Assembly: GCA_002172675.1 (NCBI GenBank)
Contig: NETF01000182.1
Coordinates: 1-64,000, forward strand
Source of the DNA: an unicellular cyanobacterium SU3
Lineage (GTDB): Bacteria > Cyanobacteriota > Cyanobacteriia > Cyanobacteriales > Microcystaceae
Reading direction: 5' to 3'
DNA: 64,000 bases
Both the position numbers and the translations under genes were made by a program. The stretch's first letter is position 1. Each line of letters begins with the position of its first letter. The notes beneath the pieces were generated by a model, which did not search any database, had not been told where the DNA came from, and saw only the letters and a list, made by a program, of their open reading frames with translations. Of this stretch, positions 1 through 8,418 are shown piece by piece.

Positions 1-109
1 GTGGGGCTACCTTAACAGTGCTAAAACAATATATAGAAAACCAAGGCTATGATGACTAACTTGTTGCTTGCTCCTTAACCCCCACCTGATAAGTCGAGGT
101 GGGGGAATG
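1..109 (+). mobile_element. 3' end of an IS200/IS605-type insertion sequence (TnpA tail plus right-end hairpin)
   Basis: Positions 3-59 encode the last 18 residues of a protein that starts outside the window, ending GATLTVLKQYIENQGYDD before TAA. This fits the C-terminal helix of Y1-type TnpA transposases of the IS200/IS605 family, which commonly end in a (C)GG(A/V)xxxxxKxYIExQ pattern. Twenty bases later a perfect 9-bp stem with a 9-nt loop (79-105) has the form of the subterminal hairpin that TnpA recognises at the right end. The next readable sequence, from about 110, is the middle of a VWA-family gene. I infer that the element ends near 105-115. The match rests on a short tail, and the exact boundary is not visible. 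Confidence 0.55.
79..105. repeat. Perfect inverted repeat, 9-bp stem, likely IS right-end hairpin
   Basis: The left arm CCCCCACCT (79-87) pairs with AGGTGGGGG (97-105) around the loop GATAAGTCG. No T-run follows on either strand, so an intrinsic terminator is less likely than a transposase-recognised hairpin. It sits between the transposase tail and the truncated VWA gene. Confidence 0.7.
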
Positions 110-712
110 CGTCGCAATTTTGTTCAAAGAACAAAAAATCAAGGAATATTACCCGCATCAATAGAAAGACAACTACAAGAAATCTCTCAATCGCAAATTG
201 ATTGGCGTAGTTATTTATGGCGATATTTAGTACAAACTCCTACTGATTTTCAAGGATATGATCGCCGTTTTATTGGTCGTGGTTTATATTTAGATACGGT
301 AGCAGGGGAATCAGTTCAAGTCTTTGCTTGTGTGGATACCAGTGGTTCTATTGATAATCAAGAATTACAATTATTTTTAAGCGAAGTTGTAGGAATTTTA
401 GGGTCATATCCTCATGTTAAATGTGAATTATATTATGCTGATGCAGATGTTTATGGACCTTTTTCTCTTACTTTTAATCAAACGATTCCTAAACCTCAAG
501 GGGGTGGAGGAACCTCTTTTATTCCCTTCTTTGAAAAAGTAGAAGAAGATCGAGATCCTAACTTAGAAGGGGTTTGTGTTTATTTAACTGATGGTTATGG
601 AACATTTCCTAATAGGAAACCTGAGTTACCGACACTTTGGGTAATTACTCCAGGAGGACTAAACTTAAATGAAATTCCTTTTGGTGAAGCAGTTAAACTC
701 TATGTTAATTAA
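107..712 (+). pseudogene. VWA-like (DUF2201/COG3864) protein, 5' truncated
   Basis: The frame encodes the C-terminal half of a DUF2201-type VWA protein: a linker (GILPASIERQLQEISQSQID), a WRSYLWRYL segment, then the VWA fold with the metal-site motif DTSGS and later TDG. Family members are about 400 residues and act with a MoxR-type AAA ATPase; here about 200 N-terminal residues are missing. The start is uncertain: ATG 107 lies directly after the IS hairpin, and an in-frame TTG at 68 lies inside it. The remnant stays open to its natural stop. I infer disruption by the adjacent insertion element. A new short product is possible but would lack the N-terminal domain. Confidence 0.6.
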
Positions 713-948
713 CTATAAAATCTAGTCGTTTTTTCTAATTAAGGAGACTAAAAACAATCTTAACCCTTTTTAATAGGGGAAAAAAATTTATCAAGAAGCA
801 AGGACTAGAGAACTTTCTGACATATAGCGAAGCTTCTATCTGTATGTAATTAACAATAAGAAACTTAAATTATGATAATTATCCCATTTACATTAATATG
901 ATCGCTAAACTATAGAATAATTCGACTCACACTTAAATTAATTGCGCT

Positions 949-2628
949 ATGAGATGGTCTATTTTTAATCAAATTTGGCGATCGCTTTTAAAATCTCGCT
1001 TTTTACAACTATTTTTAGCTACTTTTTTCAGTGTTCTATTACTCAGTCATCCTCTTTATGCTTTTTCTCCTCCTAAAACAGAAATTCGAGGGGTTTGGTT
1101 AACTACCAATGACACCGAAACCTTACTGGATCAACCTAAACTAGAAGAAGCGATCGCCCAATTATCCCGTCTTAATTTTAATACAGTCTATCCGGTGGTC
1201 TGGAATTCCGGTTATACTCTATATCCCAGTGCGATCGCTGAAAGAGAGGGAATACAACCTTTTGTTCATAAGGGTTTCCAAGGACAAGATCCCTTGACAG
1301 ATTTAATCGCTAAGGCACACGATAAAGACTTATTAGTGTTACCTTGGTTTGAATTTGGGTTTATGGCCCCACCCAGTTCAGAATTAGCCAAAAAACACCC
1401 TCAATGGTTGACTCAGAAACGAGATGGAACCCAAACCACTATCAGCGCAGCCGGCGAGGTAGTATGGTTGAACCCCTTTCGTCCTGATGTACAAAAATTT
1501 ATTACTTCTTTAGTAATGGAAGTGATGGACTTATATGATGTTGATGGGATTCAATTTGATGATCATTTAAGCTTACCCAGTGAGTTAGGATATGATCAAT
1601 TTACGGTTAATTTATATAAAAAAGAAACGGAAAAAGATCCCCCTGCTAACCACGAAGATCCTGCTTGGTTAAAATGGCGTGCCGATAAATTCACGGCCTA
1701 TGTTTCCCAATTGAATCAAGCAATAAAAGCAAAGAAAAGTAACGCTATTTTTTCTGTTTCTCCTAATCCTTATGATACCGCTTATCAAGGTTCTTTGCAA
1801 GATTGGTTTACTTGGGTAAAACAGGGTATTGTTGATGAAATAATTGTCCAAGTTTATCGACCTGACTTAGAGAGTTTTGTTAGACAAATAGAAAAGCCAG
1901 AAATTAAAGAAACTCGACAAAAAATCCCTACAGGTATTGGTATTTTAACGGGGTTAAGAAATCGACAAATTGAAATGGAATTTATACAACAAAAAGTCTT
2001 AGCAGCAAAGCAAAATGGCTTAGGGGTTTCTTTCTTTTTTTATGATAGTTTATGGAATTATGCACCAGAATCTAAAGTAGAAAGACAAGAGAAATTTTTA
2101 GCTTTATTTCCCTACCCTGCTGAGCGAAAACTAGAAACCCTTCCTCCTTCACCTCCACCCCTACCCTTACCGACTCTAGGAACACCTGGAATCCCCGAAA
2201 ATACGACAAGAGTTGATGAATTTAAACCCTATCCAACCCAAGAATATAATAACTTTGATCCTTACAATCAAGTTCCTGGGGGAAGTCAAAATGATCCTTC
2301 TAACCCATCTCAAGAAATTATTGTTCCTGTAGAAAATAATCTTCCTAACCTACCTCAAGAAAATAATAACCCAATAGAAATAAATGCCCCAAACCCACCC
2401 CAAGAAAATAATATACCAGCAGAACCAAATTCCCCTTATCAACCGCAACCCATTATTATTCCAGTTGAAACAGCTAACCCTAATGAAGCAGTAGAAACCA
2501 CACCAGAAATTGAAAATAATACGCCCTATGAACCATCTGAAGAAGTCCCCTTTGATGAAGATTTTACCCCTTATCAACCTCCAGAAAATATGCCTTTAGT
2601 CGATGAAATGAAACCCTATAAACCTTGA
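949..2628 (+). CDS. Secreted GHL10-type glycoside hydrolase-like protein with proline/asparagine-rich tail
   Basis: The 559-residue protein has an N-terminal signal or anchor (hydrophobic residues about 17-38), then a TIM-barrel glycosyl-hydrolase-like 10 domain (COG1649/YddW type, about 45-370) with EIRGVWLTTND, GIQFDDH and IFSVSPNPYD. The last 165 residues are low-complexity and rich in Pro, Asn and Glu, with recurring PYxP-like units (KPYP, SPYQP, TPYEP, TPYQP, KPYKP). The family is thought to act on cell-wall or extracellular polysaccharide; the substrate here is unknown. The tail looks like a wall or periplasm spacer. The 3' end overlaps the convergent amidohydrolase gene by 13 bp. Confidence 0.8.
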   Translation: MRWSIFNQIWRSLLKSRFLQLFLATFFSVLLLSHPLYAFSPPKTEIRGVWLTTNDTETLLDQPKLEEAIAQLSRLNFNTVYPVVWNSGYTLYPSAIAEREGIQPFVHKGFQGQDPLTDLIAKAHDKDLLVLPWFEFGFMAPPSSELAKKHPQWLTQKRDGTQTTISAAGEVVWLNPFRPDVQKFITSLVMEVMDLYDVDGIQFDDHLSLPSELGYDQFTVNLYKKETEKDPPANHEDPAWLKWRADKFTAYVSQLNQAIKAKKSNAIFSVSPNPYDTAYQGSLQDWFTWVKQGIVDEIIVQVYRPDLESFVRQIEKPEIKETRQKIPTGIGILTGLRNRQIEMEFIQQKVLAAKQNGLGVSFFFYDSLWNYAPESKVERQEKFLALFPYPAERKLETLPPSPPPLPLPTLGTPGIPENTTRVDEFKPYPTQEYNNFDPYNQVPGGSQNDPSNPSQEIIVPVENNLPNLPQENNNPIEINAPNPPQENNIPAEPNSPYQPQPIIIPVETANPNEAVETTPEIENNTPYEPSEEVPFDEDFTPYQPPENMPLVDEMKPYKP

Positions 2629-4019
2629 TCAATGAACATAATAATATCAGCTAAAGCTTGATTAAGATCGTCTTCATTTAAGGTTTGACATTGCCCATCA
2701 ATAATAACCCATTTTCCCCCTACCATAACCGATTTTACTTGTTGTTTAGAAAGCCAACATAAAAGCTTAGCATCATGACAAATTCCTCTTTGTTTTAAGG
2801 GTATTTGCTGATAATCAATAAGAACTAAATCAGCTAAATTACCTTTCTTTAGTTGTCCTAAATTAATATTGTTTCCTAACGTCATTTCTACGCCTTTCTG
2901 AGTTGCTATTGACCAAATCATATCAGGTTTTATGGTAGTAGATTCCATCCCAGGTTGATTAATTAATGTCCAAGCTAAACGCATTTCTCTTAAAAAATCT
3001 TGGTCATCATCTAACCCTAACCCATCTAATCCAATGCCAACAGAAATATTATTTTCTAACATTTTTGCAACAGGAGCAATGCCACTTCTTAGACGAAGAT
3101 TACTGCTAGGATTATGAACTATTTTAATATTTTTATCTGCCAAAATAGACAAATCTGATTCATCAATCCAAACCATATGAGCGCAGGTTAACCAATGTCC
3201 TAAAACTTCTAATTCTTCTAAATGATTAACAAAACTTTTACCCCAAGATTCATAAGCATATTGACGTTGATATTGAGTTTCTAACAGATGCATTTGCACT
3301 TTAGTATTGTGTTTTTTAGCCCATTCAACGGCTTCAAGAATTAACTGATCACTACACCATTGTCCACCAGCTGGACTGACTTGAATTTTAACTTGATGAT
3401 TGATAGTGTCATGATAATTATTAAATAGTTGACTACAAATATTAAAATACTCTTGCTTAGAAATTGGGGGAGTATTTTGATACTTATTAAATTGTTGTAA
3501 TAAAGAGGGAAATAAACAACTTAAAACTTGCTCTTTGTTAGTGTAATCTAATAAATTTTGATCAACAATAGGAGGATGAAAAGCGACACGAATACCTGCA
3601 TTTTGATAACCTTTAATGGTGTCTGAAGCTTCTTGATAAAGATTGTCCCAATTTCTAGGATTATGACTATGGGAAACAGTGGTTACGCCTGATTTTAGTA
3701 AAGAAATTCCTTCAATACTGGCAGCCAAATAAGACTCAATATCGGGTAATTTTTCTAACTGTAATAACCATGATTCTAACCAAGTATCATTAATATTAAA
3801 TCCCACAGAACTAATAGCACGACCATGATCATGACTATTAACTAAACCAGGAATTAATAATAGGTTTTCTCCCCCAATAATATTAGTTTCTGGATATCGT
3901 TTTTTTAAGTTGTCAAACCTATCTACATCAATAATGAGTTGTCCTTCAATATAAACTCCCCAATTAGTTAAAAACTGATGATGAATGAGGGTAATTCCTC
4001 CCCAGATAATTTGTTTCAT
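2616..4019 (-). CDS. Amidohydrolase family protein (cytosine deaminase/TRZ-ATZ-like)
   Basis: A 467-residue metal-dependent hydrolase of the amidohydrolase superfamily, COG0402-like. The metal-binding HDH pair lies at 63-65 in NSHDHGR. Further conserved positions are QMHLLET (about 242), CAHMVWID (about 280) and GLDGLGLDDD (about 329). Members deaminate or dechlorinate nucleobases, S-adenosylhomocysteine, triazines or related ring compounds; the substrate cannot be read from sequence. It begins with ATG and has no signal peptide, so it is cytoplasmic. It converges on the upstream hydrolase with a 13-bp overlap of coding ends. Confidence 0.8.
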   Translation of the reverse strand: MKQIIWGGITLIHHQFLTNWGVYIEGQLIIDVDRFDNLKKRYPETNIIGGENLLLIPGLVNSHDHGRAISSVGFNINDTWLESWLLQLEKLPDIESYLAASIEGISLLKSGVTTVSHSHNPRNWDNLYQEASDTIKGYQNAGIRVAFHPPIVDQNLLDYTNKEQVLSCLFPSLLQQFNKYQNTPPISKQEYFNICSQLFNNYHDTINHQVKIQVSPAGGQWCSDQLILEAVEWAKKHNTKVQMHLLETQYQRQYAYESWGKSFVNHLEELEVLGHWLTCAHMVWIDESDLSILADKNIKIVHNPSSNLRLRSGIAPVAKMLENNISVGIGLDGLGLDDDQDFLREMRLAWTLINQPGMESTTIKPDMIWSIATQKGVEMTLGNNINLGQLKKGNLADLVLIDYQQIPLKQRGICHDAKLLCWLSKQQVKSVMVGGKWVIIDGQCQTLNEDDLNQALADIIMFIDQGL

Positions 4020-4161
4020 TATTAACTTGATCTTTCTATTAATAGTCTAGCTTATGTATGAGTTTTCTATAAAAAATATTAATTTTTTATGAGATAGTCA
4101 ATAGGATAAGCTATTATTTAATGATAACATTTAGTTGATTAATTTTTTAGTTTCAGTTTTC

Positions 4162-5253
4162 ATGATTAAACCCATTAACTTATTTGAATATGAATCTTTA
4201 GCAAAACAACAGCTTTCCTCAATGACATGGGGTTATTATAGTAGTGGTGCCTTAGACGAAATAACTCTAAAAAATAATAGAAAATCCTTCAATAACTATC
4301 AACTTTATCCTAAAGTATTAGTAGATGTTAGTCAGATTAATTTATCCACAAAATTGTTAGGTCAAACCTTATCAATGCCTATCGGAGTTGCGCCAATGGC
4401 CTTTCAATGTTTAGCCCATCCTCAAGGAGAAAAAGCTACTGCTAAAGTGTTATCTGACTTAAAAACTTTGCTCATTTTAAGCACATTATCTACTACCAGT
4501 TTAGAAGAAGTGGCAGCTTGTCAAAAAGATAATTTAAGGTGGTTTCAATTATATATTCATAAAGATAAAGGGTTAACCAAAGCATTAGTAGAACTAGCAG
4601 AAAAAGCAGGTTATACGGCTATTTGTGTTACCGTAGATGCTCCTATGTTAGGAAAAAGAGAAATCGATATTAGGAATCAGTTTACCTTACCTGAACCGTT
4701 AAAATTAGCAAATTTAGTTACTTTAAAAGATTTAGATATTCCTAACAGTAGTAATCAGTCAGGATTATTTGCTTATTTTCAACAACAAATCGATCCTAGT
4801 CTCACCTGGAAAGACTTAGAATGGTTACAATCTATAACCAAGCTTCCTATCGTTTTAAAAGGTATTTTAAGGGCGGATGATGCCCGTTTAGCTGTCGAAA
4901 ATGGGGTAAAAGGTATTATCGTATCGAATCATGGAGGAAGACAGTTAGACGGCGCAATAACTACCTTAGAAGCATTACCTAAGATTGTTGAAGCAGTAGG
5001 AAATGACATTGATATTATTATGGATGGCGGTATTAGAAGAGGGACAGATGTGTTTAAAGCCTTAGCATTAGGGGCCAAAGCGGTATTAATTGGTCGCCCT
5101 ATTTTATGGGGTTTAACAGTTAATGGAGAAGGCGGTGTTAATCATGTTTTAGAGTTGTTAAAAGATGAATTATTGTTGGCAATGGCTTTAAGTGGTTGTC
5201 CTAGTATTGCTGAGATTAATGATAGTTTCTTGCTTAAGAATCAGAAAATATAA
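4162..5253 (+). CDS. FMN-dependent alpha-hydroxy-acid oxidase (lactate/glycolate oxidase family)
   Basis: A 363-residue (beta/alpha)8 flavoprotein. The catalytic histidine is in SNHGGRQLDG (H257 from this start). FMN phosphate-binding segments are MDGGIRRGTDVFKALALGA and GRPILWG, and the N-terminal MPIGVAPMAFQ and VTVDAPMLGKRE segments are typical. The family oxidises L-lactate or glycolate with O2; cyanobacterial members are often L-lactate oxidases, but substrate choice is not decided here. An in-frame TTG at 4135 would add nine hydrophobic residues; I prefer ATG 4162 because family members begin just before an NLFEYE-like helix. Confidence 0.85.
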   Translation: MIKPINLFEYESLAKQQLSSMTWGYYSSGALDEITLKNNRKSFNNYQLYPKVLVDVSQINLSTKLLGQTLSMPIGVAPMAFQCLAHPQGEKATAKVLSDLKTLLILSTLSTTSLEEVAACQKDNLRWFQLYIHKDKGLTKALVELAEKAGYTAICVTVDAPMLGKREIDIRNQFTLPEPLKLANLVTLKDLDIPNSSNQSGLFAYFQQQIDPSLTWKDLEWLQSITKLPIVLKGILRADDARLAVENGVKGIIVSNHGGRQLDGAITTLEALPKIVEAVGNDIDIIMDGGIRRGTDVFKALALGAKAVLIGRPILWGLTVNGEGGVNHVLELLKDELLLAMALSGCPSIAEINDSFLLKNQKI

Positions 5254-5308
5254 TCTTATAATATTTAGATTAAATATTATAATACTTTACTTTATTTAAT
5301 AAAACCTC

Positions 5309-5333
5309 GTAAGGTGTGCATTGCCCACCTTAC
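5309..5333. repeat. Near-perfect extragenic palindrome (GTAAGGTG/CACCTTAC)
   Basis: The 25-bp sequence reads GTAAGGTGTGCA then TGCCCACCTTAC and pairs with one mismatch. It lies between the oxidase and the LRV gene. A related but decayed hairpin with AAGGTGGGC lies at 20532-20592, so this looks like a dispersed cyanobacterial intergenic palindrome. It could also stabilise the 3' end of the upstream transcript; no T-run follows. Confidence 0.55.
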
Positions 5334-5399
5334 AGTAATATAATAATTTTTCTTTGTACTCCGACTAAAAGCTAGAAATATTCAGACTAAAATAAAAAT

Positions 5400-6080
5400 G
5401 TGTTAAAATATTTATCAAATCATCAAATTTTTAAAGGTATGAATGAAACATCTTTAAACCTTGAACAAGAAGCAAGTAATGAAAATACATCCCCTGAAAG
5501 ATTAGCAGAATTAGCTAAAATGAACGATAGTTTCGCTTGTTTAGTTGCTCAAAATATTAATACTTATCCAGAAACATTAACTCAATTAGCAGAAAGTGAA
5601 AATATAGAAATTCGTAAAACAATTGTTAGGAATCCGAATACACCAACTGAAACATTAATTGAATTAGGTGTAGAGTTTTCTGAAGAATTAGCAGAAAATC
5701 CTATTATTGATTTGTGGTTATTAGAAGATAATTGTTTTTTATTTTCTCAAAAAAATGAACTTAAAGAATACGATGAATGTAATCTTGCTGAAATAGCCAG
5801 TAATTTAAAAACACCTATTAATCTCTTAAATATTTTAGCTCAATCTTCTATTACTTCAGTTCGGGAAGAAGTAGCAAGTAATCCTAAGACAACTATTAGC
5901 ATACTAGAAAAATTAGCCACTGATTCGGACAACTATATTCGTGGGGAAGTTGCAAAAAATCCTCAGACACCAATGATTTTATTAGAAAAGTTAGCGGATG
6001 ATTCTAATAACTATGTTCGCGTAGCAGTTACTGAACCTCAAAACCATATTTTTGTACGTTTATTTAGAAAGAATCAATAA
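5400..6080 (+). CDS. Leucine-rich repeat variant (LRV)-type repeat protein
   Basis: A 226-residue all-helical repeat protein built from about 24-residue units of the form NPxTPxxxLxxLAxDxxxxVRxxVA, clearest at NPNTPTETLIEL, NPKTTISILEKLATD and NPQTPMILLEKLADD. Such LRV repeats form right-handed superhelices that bind proteins; no catalytic motif is present. The middle (about 95-130) is irregular. The start is uncertain: GTG 5400 is the longest, while ATG 5439 (MNETSLN) would fit homologues that begin just before the first repeat. Neither has a clear ribosome site. It stands alone. Confidence 0.7.
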   Translation: MLKYLSNHQIFKGMNETSLNLEQEASNENTSPERLAELAKMNDSFACLVAQNINTYPETLTQLAESENIEIRKTIVRNPNTPTETLIELGVEFSEELAENPIIDLWLLEDNCFLFSQKNELKEYDECNLAEIASNLKTPINLLNILAQSSITSVREEVASNPKTTISILEKLATDSDNYIRGEVAKNPQTPMILLEKLADDSNNYVRVAVTEPQNHIFVRLFRKNQ

Positions 6081-6143
6081 TACTTAGTTTGTTACCTTAA
6101 AAAAAAATACCATTTATCACACCAAGTTAGAGAGTACATATAA

Positions 6144-7622
6144 ATGAAAGGCCGATCGCTTTCTCAAAAATTAATCTATCCGATGATGGGATTATTACTC
6201 ACCCTCAGTAACAGTATTTTTCCTTTATTTTCCATAAGAACAGCTACAGCCAGTAATTATTGTCAACTGTCTCCCCAAGCGATCGCCCAAAAAGAAACCC
6301 TCTTAAAAACCGCGTTAAAAGGCGATCGCCAAGCCCAACAAACCTATCAAAATCTTATCCAAAAACACGCCATAGAATTACGTCGTTGTCGTCAACAAAC
6401 TTGGCCCCAAGAACAAGCCATTTGGTTACGATTATACCCCTGTGATGTGCGTCCGGGTTCCATTGATGCCGTGTTAGATCGTATCGTTAGTAAAGGCTAC
6501 AATACCGTTTATATCGAAACCTTTGCTAATAGTCAGGTACTCCTACCACCAGCCGATAACCCCACCCCTTGGGACACCGTTGTTAGGACACCGGGGGTGG
6601 AAAATGTCGATTTATTAGCCAAAACCATCAAAAAAGGACGGGAACGGGGCTTAAAAATGTATGCGTGGCTATTTACCCTTAATTTTGGTTACGCCTACGC
6701 CCAAAGAAGCGATCGCCAACAAGTTTTAGCCAGGAATGGCAAAGGACAAGATAGTACCACCTATGTCCATGATGGGGCTCAGGCGTTTGTTGATCCCTAT
6801 AACCGTCAGGCCCAAACCGACTATTATCGCTTACTAGAAGCCGTTCTTAAACGGCGACCGGATGGGGTATTATTCGACTATGTACGCTATCCTAGGGGAA
6901 CCGGAACCCACTCTGTAGCAGGAAAGATCAAAGACTTGTGGATCTATAGTCCGGCATCTTTGCAAGTATTGTATGATCGCGCCATGAATAATAAAGGTCG
7001 GGATCTCATTCATCGCTATGTCACTAAAGGTTATCTAACCCTCAACGATCTCAAAGAAGTGGATCGATTGTATCCTAACGAAACCGTCCCTTTGTGGCAA
7101 GGTCGAACCATACCAGAAACCGCCTTCGATCAGCCCTTAAACGTCCGATATCAGCGCATAAAAGACGAAATCTGGTATTTAACCGTTGCCCATGCGGCCC
7201 AGGGTGTGATTAACTTTGTTTCCTTTGCAGAATCTGTCGTTAAACGTTATGGTATTCAGGCCGGGGCTGTTTTCTTTCCTGATGGTAATCGATTAGTGGG
7301 AGAAAAGGGATTTGACTCTCGTTTGCAAGCATGGGATCAGTTTTCTGCTTCTCTAGAATTTCATCCGATGGCTTACGGTTTGTGCAAAGATGCCAATTGT
7401 ATTGTAGAACAAGTTAAACGAGTCTTTCAGATGGCTTCACCGCAAACAAAAATCACACCTGCGATCGCCGGATCTTGGGGAAAAGCTGAAGCTAACCGGC
7501 CAGCATTAGAAACCCAAATGAACGCCATTCGTACGGCATTTCCGCAACTAAAATCTATTAGTCATTTTGCGTTTTCTTGGCAAGAACCAGAATTTAATCA
7601 AACTCGAAGATCATGTAAGTAA
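6144..7622 (+). CDS. Secreted GHL10-like glycoside hydrolase family protein
   Basis: The 492-residue protein begins with a signal peptide (MKGRSLSQKLIYPMMGLLL..., likely cut after ATAS near 37). A helical segment follows, then a TIM-barrel hydrolase-like domain from about 95 (IWLRLYPCDVRPGSIDAVLD) with NTVYIETFANSQ, GVLFDYVRYPRG and a C-terminal ISHFAFSWQEPE. It is a COG1649-like relative of the protein at 949-2628, but lacks the Pro-rich tail and contains three HIP1 octamers. The substrate is unknown; a periplasmic or wall polysaccharide role is inferred. Confidence 0.75.
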   Translation: MKGRSLSQKLIYPMMGLLLTLSNSIFPLFSIRTATASNYCQLSPQAIAQKETLLKTALKGDRQAQQTYQNLIQKHAIELRRCRQQTWPQEQAIWLRLYPCDVRPGSIDAVLDRIVSKGYNTVYIETFANSQVLLPPADNPTPWDTVVRTPGVENVDLLAKTIKKGRERGLKMYAWLFTLNFGYAYAQRSDRQQVLARNGKGQDSTTYVHDGAQAFVDPYNRQAQTDYYRLLEAVLKRRPDGVLFDYVRYPRGTGTHSVAGKIKDLWIYSPASLQVLYDRAMNNKGRDLIHRYVTKGYLTLNDLKEVDRLYPNETVPLWQGRTIPETAFDQPLNVRYQRIKDEIWYLTVAHAAQGVINFVSFAESVVKRYGIQAGAVFFPDGNRLVGEKGFDSRLQAWDQFSASLEFHPMAYGLCKDANCIVEQVKRVFQMASPQTKITPAIAGSWGKAEANRPALETQMNAIRTAFPQLKSISHFAFSWQEPEFNQTRRSCK

Positions 7623-7674
7623 TTTAGAATTTAGAATTTAACTAAAATAATAATAACCGTAATTACCAAAAATA

Positions 7675-7965
7675 ATGGCTGAATTAACCATTAAATCAAA
7701 AGATCCCGAAGCCCTCAGACGAATTATTGAAAGTGCTTTATCAGAAAAATTACAAAGCGTTAAAACAGGAATCAAAAAAACAGAAGAACGTATCTTAACC
7801 TTTGAAACTAAATATCAATTATCAACCGAAGAATTTATTAAGCAATTTAATAACAATGAATTACCTCATAATTTTGATTTTGATGAGTGGATTGGAGAAT
7901 CTAAAATATTAGAGCATTTAAAACAAACAAAAAAATCCATTGAGGAAATTTATTTTGTTGATTGA
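7675..7965 (+). CDS. Small protein, probable antitoxin partner of a TumE-like toxin
   Basis: A 96-residue acidic, helical protein (MAELTIKSKDPEALRRIIES start; DFDEWIGESKILEHLKQTKK near the end). Small proteins of this kind commonly precede TumE/DUF6516 genes in cyanobacteria and are taken as antitoxins. Its stop overlaps the TTG of the downstream toxin-like frame at 7958, the coupled arrangement expected for such a pair. The toxin frame carries a stop codon, so this gene may persist as an orphan antitoxin. The function is inferred from context. Confidence 0.55.
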   Translation: MAELTIKSKDPEALRRIIESALSEKLQSVKTGIKKTEERILTFETKYQLSTEEFIKQFNNNELPHNFDFDEWIGESKILEHLKQTKKSIEEIYFVD

Positions 7966-8305
7966 AGATTATTTTAAATAAATTCATCAGTTTATTACAT
8001 TCCCTACAATAATTACATCATTTGATATTAAAAAAGATAAGAGAGGACTTTATGAAGGTTTTATTAAAGGCAAAATTAACTTAAAAGATAATTCTTTACT
8101 TCATTTTCGAGAATTTATCTATGTTGAAATTTTTGTCGATAGAAAAATGTATAGTTATCAATATATGGATAGCAAAAATAATTTGATTTTCTGTTATGAT
8201 AATGCTGAAGATCACCAAAAACTAAACCTTTCTACTTTTCCTCATCATAAACATGATGGAAGAGAGGATAATTTTATTAAAAGTAATGCTCCTTTTTTAG
8301 CTTAA
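7958..8305 (+). pseudogene. TumE/DUF6516-family toxin, broken by an in-frame TAA
   Basis: Read from TTG 7958, the frame gives LIEDYFK, a TAA stop at 7979-7981, then 107 open codons with the family's features: LYEGFIKGKINL, LLHFREFIYVE, YSYQYMD, LIFCYDNA and FPHHKHDG, ending FLA at 8305. Everything after the stop is intact, so this is a single nonsense change near the start. No ATG or GTG follows until an internal ATG deep in the domain. I infer an inactivated toxin. Read-through, an ATT start at 7982 or a sequencing error are the alternatives. Confidence 0.7.
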
Positions 8306-8418
8306 ATTATTAAGGAAATAAAATTGCTTCGCTTTTCTTAAATGTTGAAATAATTTATGTTTTATTTTAAAATAGGTTCATTATAATTGAGAATAAAAAG
8401 TTAAAATTGATATCAAAA

